Below are positions 17,729 through 26,150 of a DNA stretch of 64,000 bases, one piece after another. Each line of letters begins with the position of its first letter. Within the stretch, counting starts at the first letter, position 1. The position numbers were made by a program, and so were the translations under genes. This stretch comes from Gaetbulibacter_B jejuensis (GTDB lineage Bacteria; Bacteroidota; Bacteroidia; Flavobacteriales; Flavobacteriaceae), in assembly GCF_039524015.1 (NCBI RefSeq), contig NZ_BAAAGF010000005.1:124001-188000 (forward strand), in the 5' to 3' direction. The notes below the pieces were generated by a model. It searched no databases. It was given only the letters and a program-made list of their open reading frames with translations, and was not told where the DNA came from.

Positions 17729-18165
17729 AATAACCTACTACTTTTTGCTAATTTTAAACTTAGGACTTACTAATATATAAGGTATTTCACCATAAATAAT
17801 AACGCTCTCTTTATTATTACGACATCCTTATTTTAAAGGTTTTATAATTAGAATCTCTCAAAAAACCACCTCTTAAAATACAGAATTCGCAATGGTTATT
17901 TTTCAATAAAAAATTCATTTTAATGAATATCAATCAATCAAAATGAATTTTACATGCGATATTTTCATCTTTTTTTGAATAATATTAAATTTTTATTAAA
18001 AAATACATTTTCAAATTCTCAAAAAAATTAATATAAATTATTTAACCCTAATTTTTTTAGGGTATAAATTCATTATATAATAAAAATACACTTACACACC
18101 CTATTTTTTTAGGGGTAAATAATGTTTTTGCATAGTTTTACTTTTCTAAACAAAACTAACTTATT
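17729..18165. other. Divergent regulatory region between gltB and porin-amt
   Basis: This is 437 very AT-rich bases without a gene. It holds the two CCCTA palindromes listed separately and an ATTCATT-TT-AATGAAT inverted repeat (17913-17928) that could be an operator for either direction. Possible -7 elements for the porin are TAGTTTTA (18133-18140) or TACTTTTC (18139-18146), each seven of eight matches. Confidence 0.5.
18046..18114. promoter_or_regulatory. Two CCCTA-N6/7-TAGGG palindromes upstream of porin-amt
   Basis: CCCTA and TAGGG arms flank seven bases at 18046-18062 and six bases at 18099-18114. The centres are about 52.5 bp apart, close to five helical turns. The downstream copy ends near the expected -33 region of the porin promoter. 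The arrangement suggests cooperative binding of a dimeric regulator, perhaps nitrogen-responsive; the regulator is unknown. Confidence 0.55.
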
Positions 18166-19200
18166 ATGAAAAAAAGAATTACTCTCGTTTTGCTATTAAT
18201 GACTGTAGTGAATTTTAACTTGAAAGCTCAAGAAGAAGAAACTGAGGACAAGAAAAAATTCTCATTTAATGGTAGTATCGACGCATACTATCGAGTTAAT
18301 TTTGGAGCACCCAACGACGAAAACGCCATTTACCCAGGTTCCTCTTTTGCTAATTTACCTGGTTTTGCCTTAGGTATGGCCAATGTTGTAGCTTCATACG
18401 AAGGCGCAAAGGTAGGCTTTGTTGCCGATTTAGTCTTTGGACCAAGAGGTGAAGACGCTATTTTCAATTCTCCTTTATTAAGACCAGGAGGAAGTTCTAA
18501 TATTGTAAATCAGCTTTATGCTTATTGGAATGTAAGCGAAACTGTAACTCTTACTTTTGGTAATTTCAACACTTTTTTAGGCTATGAAGTTATTTCTCCA
18601 ACAGGAAATTTCAACTATAGCACTTCTTACCTATTTTCTTATGGCCCTTTTAGCCATACAGGTCTTAAAGCCGACTTTGCCATTTCAGACGACTTTAGCT
18701 TTATGCTAGCTGTAATGAATCCAACAGATGCCACAGAATATAATCCAAATGGAAAATATGCTTTTGGTGCTCAAGTAGGGTACAAAGGACAGTACTTAAA
18801 CTTCATTACTGATGATGGTGCATTTGAAATTGACTTCACAGGTGGTTTTGATCTGTCTGATGATTTTTACTTAGGAATCAATGGTGCTTACTTTGACAAC
18901 GACGGAGTTGGTTTTGCAGGTGGAGCTATTTACCCTCAATACTCTACTTCTGACAAATTTACAATTGGACTAAGAGGCGAATATTTTGTAGAAAGTGGCG
19001 ATTTTGGAGCTATTGGAACAGGTGTTGAAGACTCTAGCGTAATTGCCGCTACACTAACAGGAAGCTACGTAGTTGGAGACCTAACTATAAAACCTGAGCT
19101 AAGACTAGACAGTGCTTCTGATGACGCTTTTGTTGATACCGATTTAATGCCAACAAAAAGCCTTAGCTCATTTATTTTAGCTGCGATTTACGCATTTTAA
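18166..19200 (+). CDS. Outer-membrane beta-barrel porin (OmpL/bbp2-like)
   Basis: The 344-residue protein has a signal peptide (MKKRITLVLLLMTVVNFNLKAQ), then FSFNGSIDAYYRVNFG and alternating amphipathic strands. It ends in an aromatic-terminated strand (LSSFILAAIYAF), as outer-membrane barrels do. It resembles the putative porin family often found beside amt in Bacteroidota. The gene lies 56 bp before amt on the same strand, so it probably admits ammonium or a related small solute across the outer membrane. The substrate is inferred from context only. Confidence 0.75.
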   Translation: MKKRITLVLLLMTVVNFNLKAQEEETEDKKKFSFNGSIDAYYRVNFGAPNDENAIYPGSSFANLPGFALGMANVVASYEGAKVGFVADLVFGPRGEDAIFNSPLLRPGGSSNIVNQLYAYWNVSETVTLTFGNFNTFLGYEVISPTGNFNYSTSYLFSYGPFSHTGLKADFAISDDFSFMLAVMNPTDATEYNPNGKYAFGAQVGYKGQYLNFITDDGAFEIDFTGGFDLSDDFYLGINGAYFDNDGVGFAGGAIYPQYSTSDKFTIGLRGEYFVESGDFGAIGTGVEDSSVIAATLTGSYVVGDLTIKPELRLDSASDDAFVDTDLMPTKSLSSFILAAIYAF

Positions 19201-19256
19201 ATCCACCATGAACTTAACTACTACTCTTAAACTAAATAATATTTAATTTTTTTATA

Positions 19257-20573
19257 ATGACAACTTTATTTTCAATTACACACTTTTTATTAGCGCAAGA
19301 TGCTACAGCTACCACAAAAAATCTGGAAGATGCTGTAAGCGCAATAAAAGGAGACATGAGTATGCTATGGATGCTTCTTGCAGGTATCTTAGTATTCTTT
19401 ATGCAAGCTGGATTCACTCTTGTAGAATCCGGAATGACAAGATCTAAAAACGCTGTAAACATAGCAATGAAAAACCTCTTAGACATCTGTGTAGGTTCAA
19501 TATCATTTTGGTTTATTGGATACTCATTAATGTATGGAGATTCAGAAAACGGATGGTTTTTTTGGAGCGGATTAATGCAAGGTGAAGGTGCTGACCTATT
19601 CTTCCAAACCATGTTTGCTGCCACAGCAGCAACAATAGTATCTGGAGCTATTGCTGGACGAACAAAATACACAACTTATGCGATCTTCTCAATAGTGATG
19701 ACTGCTGTTATATATCCAATTGCAGGTGGTTGGGAATGGAATGGAGGATGGTTAAACAGCGAATCTATGCCAGCTGAGTTTATTGACTTTGCAGGCTCAT
19801 CTATTGTACATTCAGTTGGTGGATGGGCAGCTTTAGTTGCTGCTTTTATGGTAGGTCCGAGAATTGGAAAGTTTGTAGACGGAAAAGTAATCCCTATTCC
19901 AGGTCATAATCAAGTATTAGCTACATTAGGTGTGTTTATTCTTTGGTTAGGATGGTTTGGGTTTAATGGAGGTTCTCAACTAGCTTGGGGAGGAGATGAC
20001 TCTTCAGCAGCTTCAACAGTTGTTTTAATCACTAACCTTGCAGCTGCAGCAGGTGGTCTTGGAGCACTTATCACTACATGGATTTGGTACGGAAAACCAA
20101 ACTTAGCTCAAACCTTAAATGGTGCTTTGGCTGGTTTAGTAAGCATTACTGCTGGTTGCGGAAACATGACAGCAGGCGGAGCTCTTTTAGCTGGTTTAAT
20201 TGGAGGTGTTATTGTGGTATTCTCTATTGAATTTATTGAAAAGAAACTTAAAATTGATGATGCAATTGGCGCAGCATCAGTGCATGGTGTAGCTGGTGCT
20301 TGGGGAACTTTAGTTATTGGTCTTTGGGGTGTTGATGGAGATACTGGTATTGGACTATTTAATGGAGGTGGGTTTGCGCAATTAGGCGCACAAGCCATTG
20401 GAGTATTAGCTTACGCAGTTTGGGCAATCGTTTTATCTATAATTGTATTTGGTATTCTTAAATATACTTTTGGGTTACGTGTAACAGAAGAAGAAGAAAT
20501 ACAAGGTTTAGATATTTCTGAACATGGTTCAATTGCCTATCCAGGAAAAAGACAGAGAGAATACGATGAATAG
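19257..20573 (+). CDS. amt: Ammonium transporter (Amt family)
   Basis: Inner-membrane ammonium channel of 438 residues with a short N-terminal signal-like segment and about 11 membrane helices. The pore twin histidines are visible in SSIVHSVGGWAAL and AASVHGVAGAWG. The family segment GFTLVESGMTRSKNAVNIAMKN is near residues 55-76 (read in two parts: GFTLVESG and MTRSKNAVN). No glnK/PII gene follows, unlike many amt loci; a bidirectional terminator does. Confidence 0.95.
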   Translation: MTTLFSITHFLLAQDATATTKNLEDAVSAIKGDMSMLWMLLAGILVFFMQAGFTLVESGMTRSKNAVNIAMKNLLDICVGSISFWFIGYSLMYGDSENGWFFWSGLMQGEGADLFFQTMFAATAATIVSGAIAGRTKYTTYAIFSIVMTAVIYPIAGGWEWNGGWLNSESMPAEFIDFAGSSIVHSVGGWAALVAAFMVGPRIGKFVDGKVIPIPGHNQVLATLGVFILWLGWFGFNGGSQLAWGGDDSSAASTVVLITNLAAAAGGLGALITTWIWYGKPNLAQTLNGALAGLVSITAGCGNMTAGGALLAGLIGGVIVVFSIEFIEKKLKIDDAIGAASVHGVAGAWGTLVIGLWGVDGDTGIGLFNGGGFAQLGAQAIGVLAYAVWAIVLSIIVFGILKYTFGLRVTEEEEIQGLDISEHGSIAYPGKRQREYDE

Positions 20574-20634
20574 ACACATCGAAATCTACATGAAATTCCT
20601 ACAACAATTGATTACTATTAATTATTAATTGCTC

Positions 20635-20667
20635 AAAAAACCTCGAAGAATATCTTCGAGGTTTTTT
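20635..20667. terminator. Bidirectional terminator between amt and ppc
   Basis: The 15-bp arms AAAAAACCTCGAAGA and complement close a 3-nt loop. The U-run is available in both directions, serving the convergent amt and ppc genes. Confidence 0.9.
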
Positions 20668-20695
20668 ACTATCATATATTAAGAAGAAAGAAAGA

Positions 20696-23281
20696 CTAAG
20701 CTGAATTTCTACTAGCGTTTATATTACCAAATAAGGATCTCGTAACAATCTTTTCAAAAATTTGAATTTGAGCCTCATCTTTTACTTTTTCTTTTTGAAG
20801 TTCTTGCAACTTTTTAAGTGCATACTGCTGAATAGTCAACAGAGGCAACACAATAGACTCTCTAACTTCAATTGAAGCCTTACCAGACGGTTCATTTTCC
20901 ATTAAAGTTTTATATCCTGTAAGCTTTAACAACAACCTCTTAGTGGTTTCATATTCTTGATAAATAATTTTCCAGAACTCTCCAAACTCCTCGTCTTCAG
21001 CCATATATTTTGTTAAATCAAAAAACGATTTAGATAATGACATCATACTGTTTTCAATAAGAGTTTTGAAAAAGCTAGACTCATTGTACAGTTTCTTTAC
21101 TTTATCAAACTCATCATTATCTTCATAGTGTTTCAAAGCTGTACCAACCCCAAAAAATCCAGGAACATTTTGCTTTAACTGACTCCAAGAACCTACAAAC
21201 GGAATTGCTCTCAAGTCTGAAAACACCAAAGCATCAGACTTCCCTCTTTTTGAAGGTCTACTTCCAATATTGGTTTTGGCGTAATATTTTAAAGTACTCA
21301 TACGTTCCAAATAAGGAATAAACATTGGATGACCTTTAAAATCCATATAAGTTTTTAGGCTTATTTTTGCCAAATCATCCATTACTGCTGTATTCGCCTC
21401 AGATAACAAATTGTTCTTCTCGTTCATTCTGTTATAAATACCAGAACTTATCAATTGCTCTAAGTTGTATTGTGACGAATCTAAGGTTCCAAAATTTGAA
21501 CTTATGGTTTGCCCTTGTATCGTCAACTGCACTTCTTTATCTTCAATCGTTGGACCTAAAGACGCATAAAACTGATGTGTTTTACCACCTCCTCTAGCAG
21601 GTGGACCTCCTCTACCATCAAAGAAAATAACCGTAACGTCATACTTTCTAGACACCTTAGTTAATCGCTCTTTTGCCTTAAAGATTGCCCAATTTGCCAT
21701 AAGATAACCACCATCTTTAGTTCCATCAGAAAACCCTAACATAATCGTTTGTTTATTGCCTCTAGATTTTAAATGCGCTTTGTAAGCTGGGTTAGTATAG
21801 AGTTCCTCCATCACCAAATGCGCATTTTCTAAATCTGTTATGGTTTCAAATAGAGGACCAATATCTACAGTAAGTTTATCTTGAAACGCAACCAATTTTA
21901 ACATAGCATATAGCTGCATTACATTTAAAGTCGTTTGGTTATTACTGATAATGTATCGGTTTGCGGCACTTTCGCCATTATTATCTTGAATTTCTTTTAT
22001 TGCTTTAATGGTATTTAAAGTCTTTAGCACTTCTTCATCTTCAAACAAACCTAAATCAACACTTCCTTCAACTTTAGAAAGCACTTCAACTTGCTTTTCA
22101 GGAGACAACGTATTGTAATCTTTTGGAAAAATAGTACTACCACTTTTAATAAGCCTATCCACCATTGCAGTAAACACCTTATCATGCGCTCTACTATCCT
22201 GTCTTATATCCAAGTTAGCAAAGTGAAAACCGAAAAGATGCGTTTTATTGATAAGACTAATTACATCTTTTTCATATAGAGACTGGTGCTCTTTATTTAA
22301 AATGTTTTTGATGTCTTTAAGTTCAGACACAAACTCATCTAACTGAATGATAGACTTTGAATCGGCATCAACAAACGCATTATATAACCTATGTTCTAAA
22401 CTTGTGATTTTATCTTCAACATCCTTAAATGTTAGTTTTCTTCTCAACTTTCTTACATCTCTGTAATAGTTTTTAAGCACTGTTTGCTTTAAACGTTTTG
22501 CAACTTGTTTCGTAATTTCTGGAGTCACAAATGGGTTCCCATCTCTATCACCACCAGGCCAAAAGCCAATATTTATAATATCGTTTTTAACAGGTTTATC
22601 ATCAAAAATATTCTGTTGAATATAATCGAAAATTGTTCCAAAGGAATGATAGAACACGTTTTCTAAATACCATATTAAACTTACAGCCTCATCATAAGGT
22701 GTTGGTTTTTTATGTTTAAAGAAAGGTGTTTTACCTAATTGCGCCAACAAATCATTAATCAACAACAAATCGTTGTTTTTAATAGCAGCAGACAAATCGG
22801 TAATAATCCCTAAAACCGAACCTGGATAAAACTGCGTAGGATGCGCTGTAAGCACTATTCTCACTTTAAATTCTTCGAGGTATTTTTGAAGCATCTCAGC
22901 ATTATGCTCTGACACTACCGACTCTTTCAAGCTTCTCAGCGTACCAATACCATCCATATTATTCACAATTGGAAACGCTGCGTCTTCTATAGCATCAAAA
23001 AGCACCACTTGCCTCTCAATGTATTGTATAAACCTAAAAAGCAAATTTATTTGGCTTTCGTGCGAACGTCTCGCTTGATATTTTTTAAAAAAAGTATCTA
23101 CAATGGTTGTTGGGTTATCTCCATTTTCAAAGCCCTTTTTACAGGTTTCATGAAACAGAGGTAACAAAACACCTGTTTTTGAAATAGCATCAAACGGCAA
23201 AGTCATAAATATACTATTGTATATCTGATACTTAGAGAGTACATTTTGCTTAAATCGGGTTAATTTAGGTGGTGTAGACAT
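20696..23281 (-). CDS. ppc: Phosphoenolpyruvate carboxylase
   Basis: Anaplerotic carboxylation of PEP to oxaloacetate. The 861-residue protein carries the catalytic His segment VLTAHPTQFYPGS, the GFWPGGDRDGNPFVT segment, and the active-site region MLGFSDGTKDGGY followed by FFDGRGGPPARGGGK. Length and motifs match bacterial enzymes. It is monocistronic and convergent with amt. Oxaloacetate supply links it functionally to the aspartate- and glutamate-derived pathways upstream, which is only context. Confidence 0.95.
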   Translation of the reverse strand: MSTPPKLTRFKQNVLSKYQIYNSIFMTLPFDAISKTGVLLPLFHETCKKGFENGDNPTTIVDTFFKKYQARRSHESQINLLFRFIQYIERQVVLFDAIEDAAFPIVNNMDGIGTLRSLKESVVSEHNAEMLQKYLEEFKVRIVLTAHPTQFYPGSVLGIITDLSAAIKNNDLLLINDLLAQLGKTPFFKHKKPTPYDEAVSLIWYLENVFYHSFGTIFDYIQQNIFDDKPVKNDIINIGFWPGGDRDGNPFVTPEITKQVAKRLKQTVLKNYYRDVRKLRRKLTFKDVEDKITSLEHRLYNAFVDADSKSIIQLDEFVSELKDIKNILNKEHQSLYEKDVISLINKTHLFGFHFANLDIRQDSRAHDKVFTAMVDRLIKSGSTIFPKDYNTLSPEKQVEVLSKVEGSVDLGLFEDEEVLKTLNTIKAIKEIQDNNGESAANRYIISNNQTTLNVMQLYAMLKLVAFQDKLTVDIGPLFETITDLENAHLVMEELYTNPAYKAHLKSRGNKQTIMLGFSDGTKDGGYLMANWAIFKAKERLTKVSRKYDVTVIFFDGRGGPPARGGGKTHQFYASLGPTIEDKEVQLTIQGQTISSNFGTLDSSQYNLEQLISSGIYNRMNEKNNLLSEANTAVMDDLAKISLKTYMDFKGHPMFIPYLERMSTLKYYAKTNIGSRPSKRGKSDALVFSDLRAIPFVGSWSQLKQNVPGFFGVGTALKHYEDNDEFDKVKKLYNESSFFKTLIENSMMSLSKSFFDLTKYMAEDEEFGEFWKIIYQEYETTKRLLLKLTGYKTLMENEPSGKASIEVRESIVLPLLTIQQYALKKLQELQKEKVKDEAQIQIFEKIVTRSLFGNINASRNSA

Positions 23282-23508
23282 AATTTTAAATCTTATAAAT
23301 GGTAACTATAAAAATACTCAAGCTAGAGCAAAAGACAAGAGCCTTTTCTGAATTTTGCAGAATTATGAATTAAAAGCTATTAAACTGAAAATTATTTTTT
23401 AAAATCGAGATTCTATTCCATTTTTCTGAAAACCATTATTCATCAATAATGTACCACCTTTTAATTAAATGAATAAAAACCAAAGGTTTCTTTTTTAGAC
23501 AAAGCGTT

Positions 23509-23537
23509 TTGCCATTATAATTTTATCTGTACATTTG
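23509..23537 (+). promoter_or_regulatory. metK promoter
   Basis: TTG (23509-23511), then 18 bases, then a perfect TAnnTTTG element TACATTTG (23530-23537). The predicted transcript would start about 23543, just before the riboswitch-like fold. The rest of 23282-23656 holds the ppc start region and nothing else I recognise. Confidence 0.7.
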
Positions 23538-23548
23538 TAGCCAAATTT

Positions 23549-23600
23549 AGAGGAGAGATTTGACTGATTGCAACCTCATTAAAAAATGCTAAAGGACAGT
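23549..23600 (+). ncRNA. SAM-II-like pseudoknot riboswitch in the metK leader
   Basis: An H-type pseudoknot can be drawn. Stem 1 is GAGG (23550-23553) with CCTC (23574-23577). Loop 1 contains GATTTGA, stem 2 is CTG (23564-23566) with CAG (23597-23599), and the long loop 3 reads ATTAAAAAATGCTAAAG. The GATTTGA loop and the A-rich segment ending GCTAAAG match what I remember of the SAM-II (metA) consensus. Downstream, a TTTGACG/CGTCAAA hairpin (23611-23628) competes with pairing of GATTTGAC in loop 1 to GTCAAATC, a plausible expression platform. Placement before the SAM synthetase gene fits feedback control. Confidence 0.65.
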
Positions 23601-23656
23601 GTAAACTTCCTTTGACGCTTTCGTCAAATCCCTTCGTAATATTACATTTATTATTT

Positions 23657-24910
23657 ATGGCGTATTTATTTACATCTGAAAGTGTATCAGAAGGACATCC
23701 AGATAAAGTAGCAGACCAAATTAGCGACGCACTAATAGACAACTTTTTAGCTTTTGACCCTGAGTCTAAAGTAGCTTGCGAAACCTTAGTAACCACAGGA
23801 CAAGTAGTACTTGCTGGTGAAGTAAAATCGAATATTTATTTAGATGTTCAAAAAATAGCAAGAGATACTATTAATGCTATTGGCTACACTAAAGGCGAAT
23901 ACATGTTTGACGGAAATTCTTGTGGTGTTTTATCTGCTATTCATGAGCAATCAGATGACATCAATAGAGGTGTTGATAGAGCTTCTAAAGAAGAACAAGG
24001 TGCTGGTGACCAAGGAATGATGTTTGGTTACGCAACAAGAGAAACTGAAAACTTTATGCCTCTTGCTTTAGATTTATCTCACCGAATACTAAAAGAACTT
24101 GCTGATTTAAGAAGAGAACAAAAAGACATCACCTATTTAAGACCAGACTCTAAAAGTCAGGTTACCATTGAATATAGTGATGACAATATACCTCAACGTA
24201 TAGACTCTATAGTGATATCTACACAGCATGACGATTTTGATAATGACGAAGCAATGCTTTCAAAAATAAGGAAAGATATTATCGATATCCTGATTCCTAG
24301 AGTTATTTCAAAATTACCAGAAGACATTCAAGCCTTGTTTAATGATGACATTACTTACCACATTAACCCAACTGGTAAATTTGTTATTGGTGGACCTCAT
24401 GGTGACACTGGTTTAACAGGACGGAAAATTATTGTTGACACTTATGGTGGAAAAGGTGCCCATGGTGGTGGTGCTTTTAGCGGAAAAGACCCAAGTAAAG
24501 TAGACAGAAGTGCAGCTTACGCAACCAGACACATCGCTAAAAACCTAGTTGCAGCTGGTGTTTGCGACGAAGTTTTAGTGCAAGTAAGTTATGCTATTGG
24601 AGTAGTTGAACCTATGGGAATTTTCATTGACACCTATGGTACTTGTCCGTTTAATATGACTGACGGAGAAATTGCCAATAAGGTTTCTGAAATTTTTGAT
24701 ATGCGTCCTGCTGCCATTGAATCTCGATTAAAACTAAGACAACCAATGTATAGTGAAACAGCTGCTTATGGACACATGGGACGAACTCCTGAAACTGTTT
24801 CCAAAACCTTTGAACAACCAAATGGCGAGCCTATTACAGTTGATGTTGAATTGTTTACTTGGGAAAAACTTGATTATGTAGACAAAGTTAAAACTGCTTT
24901 TGGCTTATAA
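23657..24910 (+). CDS. metK: S-adenosylmethionine synthetase
   Basis: Makes SAM from methionine and ATP. The start is placed at the ATG at 23657, giving 417 residues beginning MAYLFTSESVSEGHPDK; an in-frame ATG 45 bases upstream would add a non-conserved tail and run into the leader hairpin. Motifs seen are GHPDKVADQISDA, GAGDQGMMFGYA (ATP site) and GGGAFSGKDPSKVDRS. It is followed by a strong terminator and preceded by a SAM-II-like leader. Confidence 0.95.
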   Translation: MAYLFTSESVSEGHPDKVADQISDALIDNFLAFDPESKVACETLVTTGQVVLAGEVKSNIYLDVQKIARDTINAIGYTKGEYMFDGNSCGVLSAIHEQSDDINRGVDRASKEEQGAGDQGMMFGYATRETENFMPLALDLSHRILKELADLRREQKDITYLRPDSKSQVTIEYSDDNIPQRIDSIVISTQHDDFDNDEAMLSKIRKDIIDILIPRVISKLPEDIQALFNDDITYHINPTGKFVIGGPHGDTGLTGRKIIVDTYGGKGAHGGGAFSGKDPSKVDRSAAYATRHIAKNLVAAGVCDEVLVQVSYAIGVVEPMGIFIDTYGTCPFNMTDGEIANKVSEIFDMRPAAIESRLKLRQPMYSETAAYGHMGRTPETVSKTFEQPNGEPITVDVELFTWEKLDYVDKVKTAFGL

Positions 24911-24932
24911 ACTATAACATATATTGAAGTTC

Positions 24933-24967
24933 AAAAAAACCTCATAATTAAATTATGAGGTTTTTTT
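24933..24967. terminator. Bidirectional terminator after metK
   Basis: AAAAAAACCTCATAA pairs with its complement around a small loop, with U-runs in both directions. It serves metK and the convergent sialidase-like gene. Confidence 0.9.
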
Positions 24968-24968
24968 A

Positions 24969-26150
24969 TTAATCTATTTTCAAGCTCTCAATAGGAACTC
25001 TCGTTAATTCTACATCTTCTTTATTTGTAGCATAAGACACATAAAGGTAATCATTCCAAATTACGCTTTTAGGGTAGCTATAACCTACTCGTTTATATTT
25101 CCCTTCAAATCGCATAGGTTGTAAATCAGATTCGTTTCCGCTACGCAACAAAAATGCTTTATCAAACAAAAAACCATCTTCACTAAGTGTTACAACTAAT
25201 GGAATTCTTGTTTTGCTTCCTGAAGGATTATTGACCATAAACGCAGTTCCATCTGGTAAATTACCTGCACTCTGTTTTGCCCTGGAATCAGGAGTATCAA
25301 CCAATTGAGGCATCGTCCATGTTACTCCATTGTCATAACTTACTGATGCCAATTTTTTAAACGTACTTTCTTGATCTCTAAACACCATAACTATAGCTTT
25401 GTCCTTTTTCCTGTAAAACCAACTAGGTTCAATTGCTCTACTCATATTTTTATCAGAAGGCAAATTTTTCATCTTTCCTGCTTGCCAACCAGATATTCCT
25501 AAAGGGTCATCAGTATAAAAAGGTGTGATTTTTAAACCAGGTTGCATATGAAAAGCAGTTACAACTCTTCTATTAGGCACTGCATGTACATCTTGCTCAA
25601 TGATTCCTAAAATAGGATTTCCTGATTTATCAGTAACTTTTTTAGGAGTTGACCAATCTACTCCATTACTTGAAGTCATATACTCTGTATAACCTTGTTT
25701 AGGATTAGCTTCGTCTTTTGGCCATACACAAATGTAAGCCACAAGAGTTTCACCATTACTCCACCAACCTCCACTTGTAGTAATTTTTGAGTTAGATGTT
25801 GATGTTAATGCAATAGGCTTGCTCCAAACTTTTCCGTCATAACTTCTAGAATAAAACACTTGAGTATCTTCTCCATCTTCATCTACTAAAGAACTCTGCC
25901 ATTGTGCATAGAGCATGTGCTTAAAAGGAAATAATACCACTCCATGATTGTATTTATTGTCGTTCTCTGTAGGTGAAAAAATAGTAACTGTTTCTTTGTT
26001 TTTAGCCTCAGTAAGCCCAAGTGTATTGGGTTGGTTACTATCAAAAAGATTTACTACTTGAAAAGGTGCTGCTACTTCTTTTTCCTTACAGGTCAAAACC
26101 AACAAAGAAGCAACAAGTAACGCATATACTTTTAATTTAGATTTAATCAT
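24969..26150 (-). CDS. Sialidase-like beta-propeller lipoprotein
   Basis: The 393-residue protein has a lipoprotein signal peptide with lipobox LVLTC (C21). Several Asp-box-like turns follow (SYDGKVWSKP, SSNGVDWSTP, SYDNGVTWTMP), typical of the six-bladed sialidase/BNR propeller. It is probably anchored in the envelope. Whether it cleaves sialic acid is doubtful: I could not place a complete arginine triad, so it may act on another sugar or only bind. Its ATG lies inside the end of the M28 peptidase gene (8-bp overlap), so the two are cotranscribed. Confidence 0.7.
   Translation of the reverse strand: MIKSKLKVYALLVASLLVLTCKEKEVAAPFQVVNLFDSNQPNTLGLTEAKNKETVTIFSPTENDNKYNHGVVLFPFKHMLYAQWQSSLVDEDGEDTQVFYSRSYDGKVWSKPIALTSTSNSKITTSGGWWSNGETLVAYICVWPKDEANPKQGYTEYMTSSNGVDWSTPKKVTDKSGNPILGIIEQDVHAVPNRRVVTAFHMQPGLKITPFYTDDPLGISGWQAGKMKNLPSDKNMSRAIEPSWFYRKKDKAIVMVFRDQESTFKKLASVSYDNGVTWTMPQLVDTPDSRAKQSAGNLPDGTAFMVNNPSGSKTRIPLVVTLSEDGFLFDKAFLLRSGNESDLQPMRFEGKYKRVGYSYPKSVIWNDYLYVSYATNKEDVELTRVPIESLKID

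Noticed and set aside
17913..17928. ATTCATT-TT-AATGAAT inverted repeat in the gltB-porin gap
   Set aside because: AT-only arms of this length are expected by chance in such AT-rich sequence; mentioned only as part of the intergenic description.
19232..19672. 146-codon ORF antisense to amt
   Set aside because: The amt coding sequence on the other strand is complete with conserved motifs; this is its shadow.
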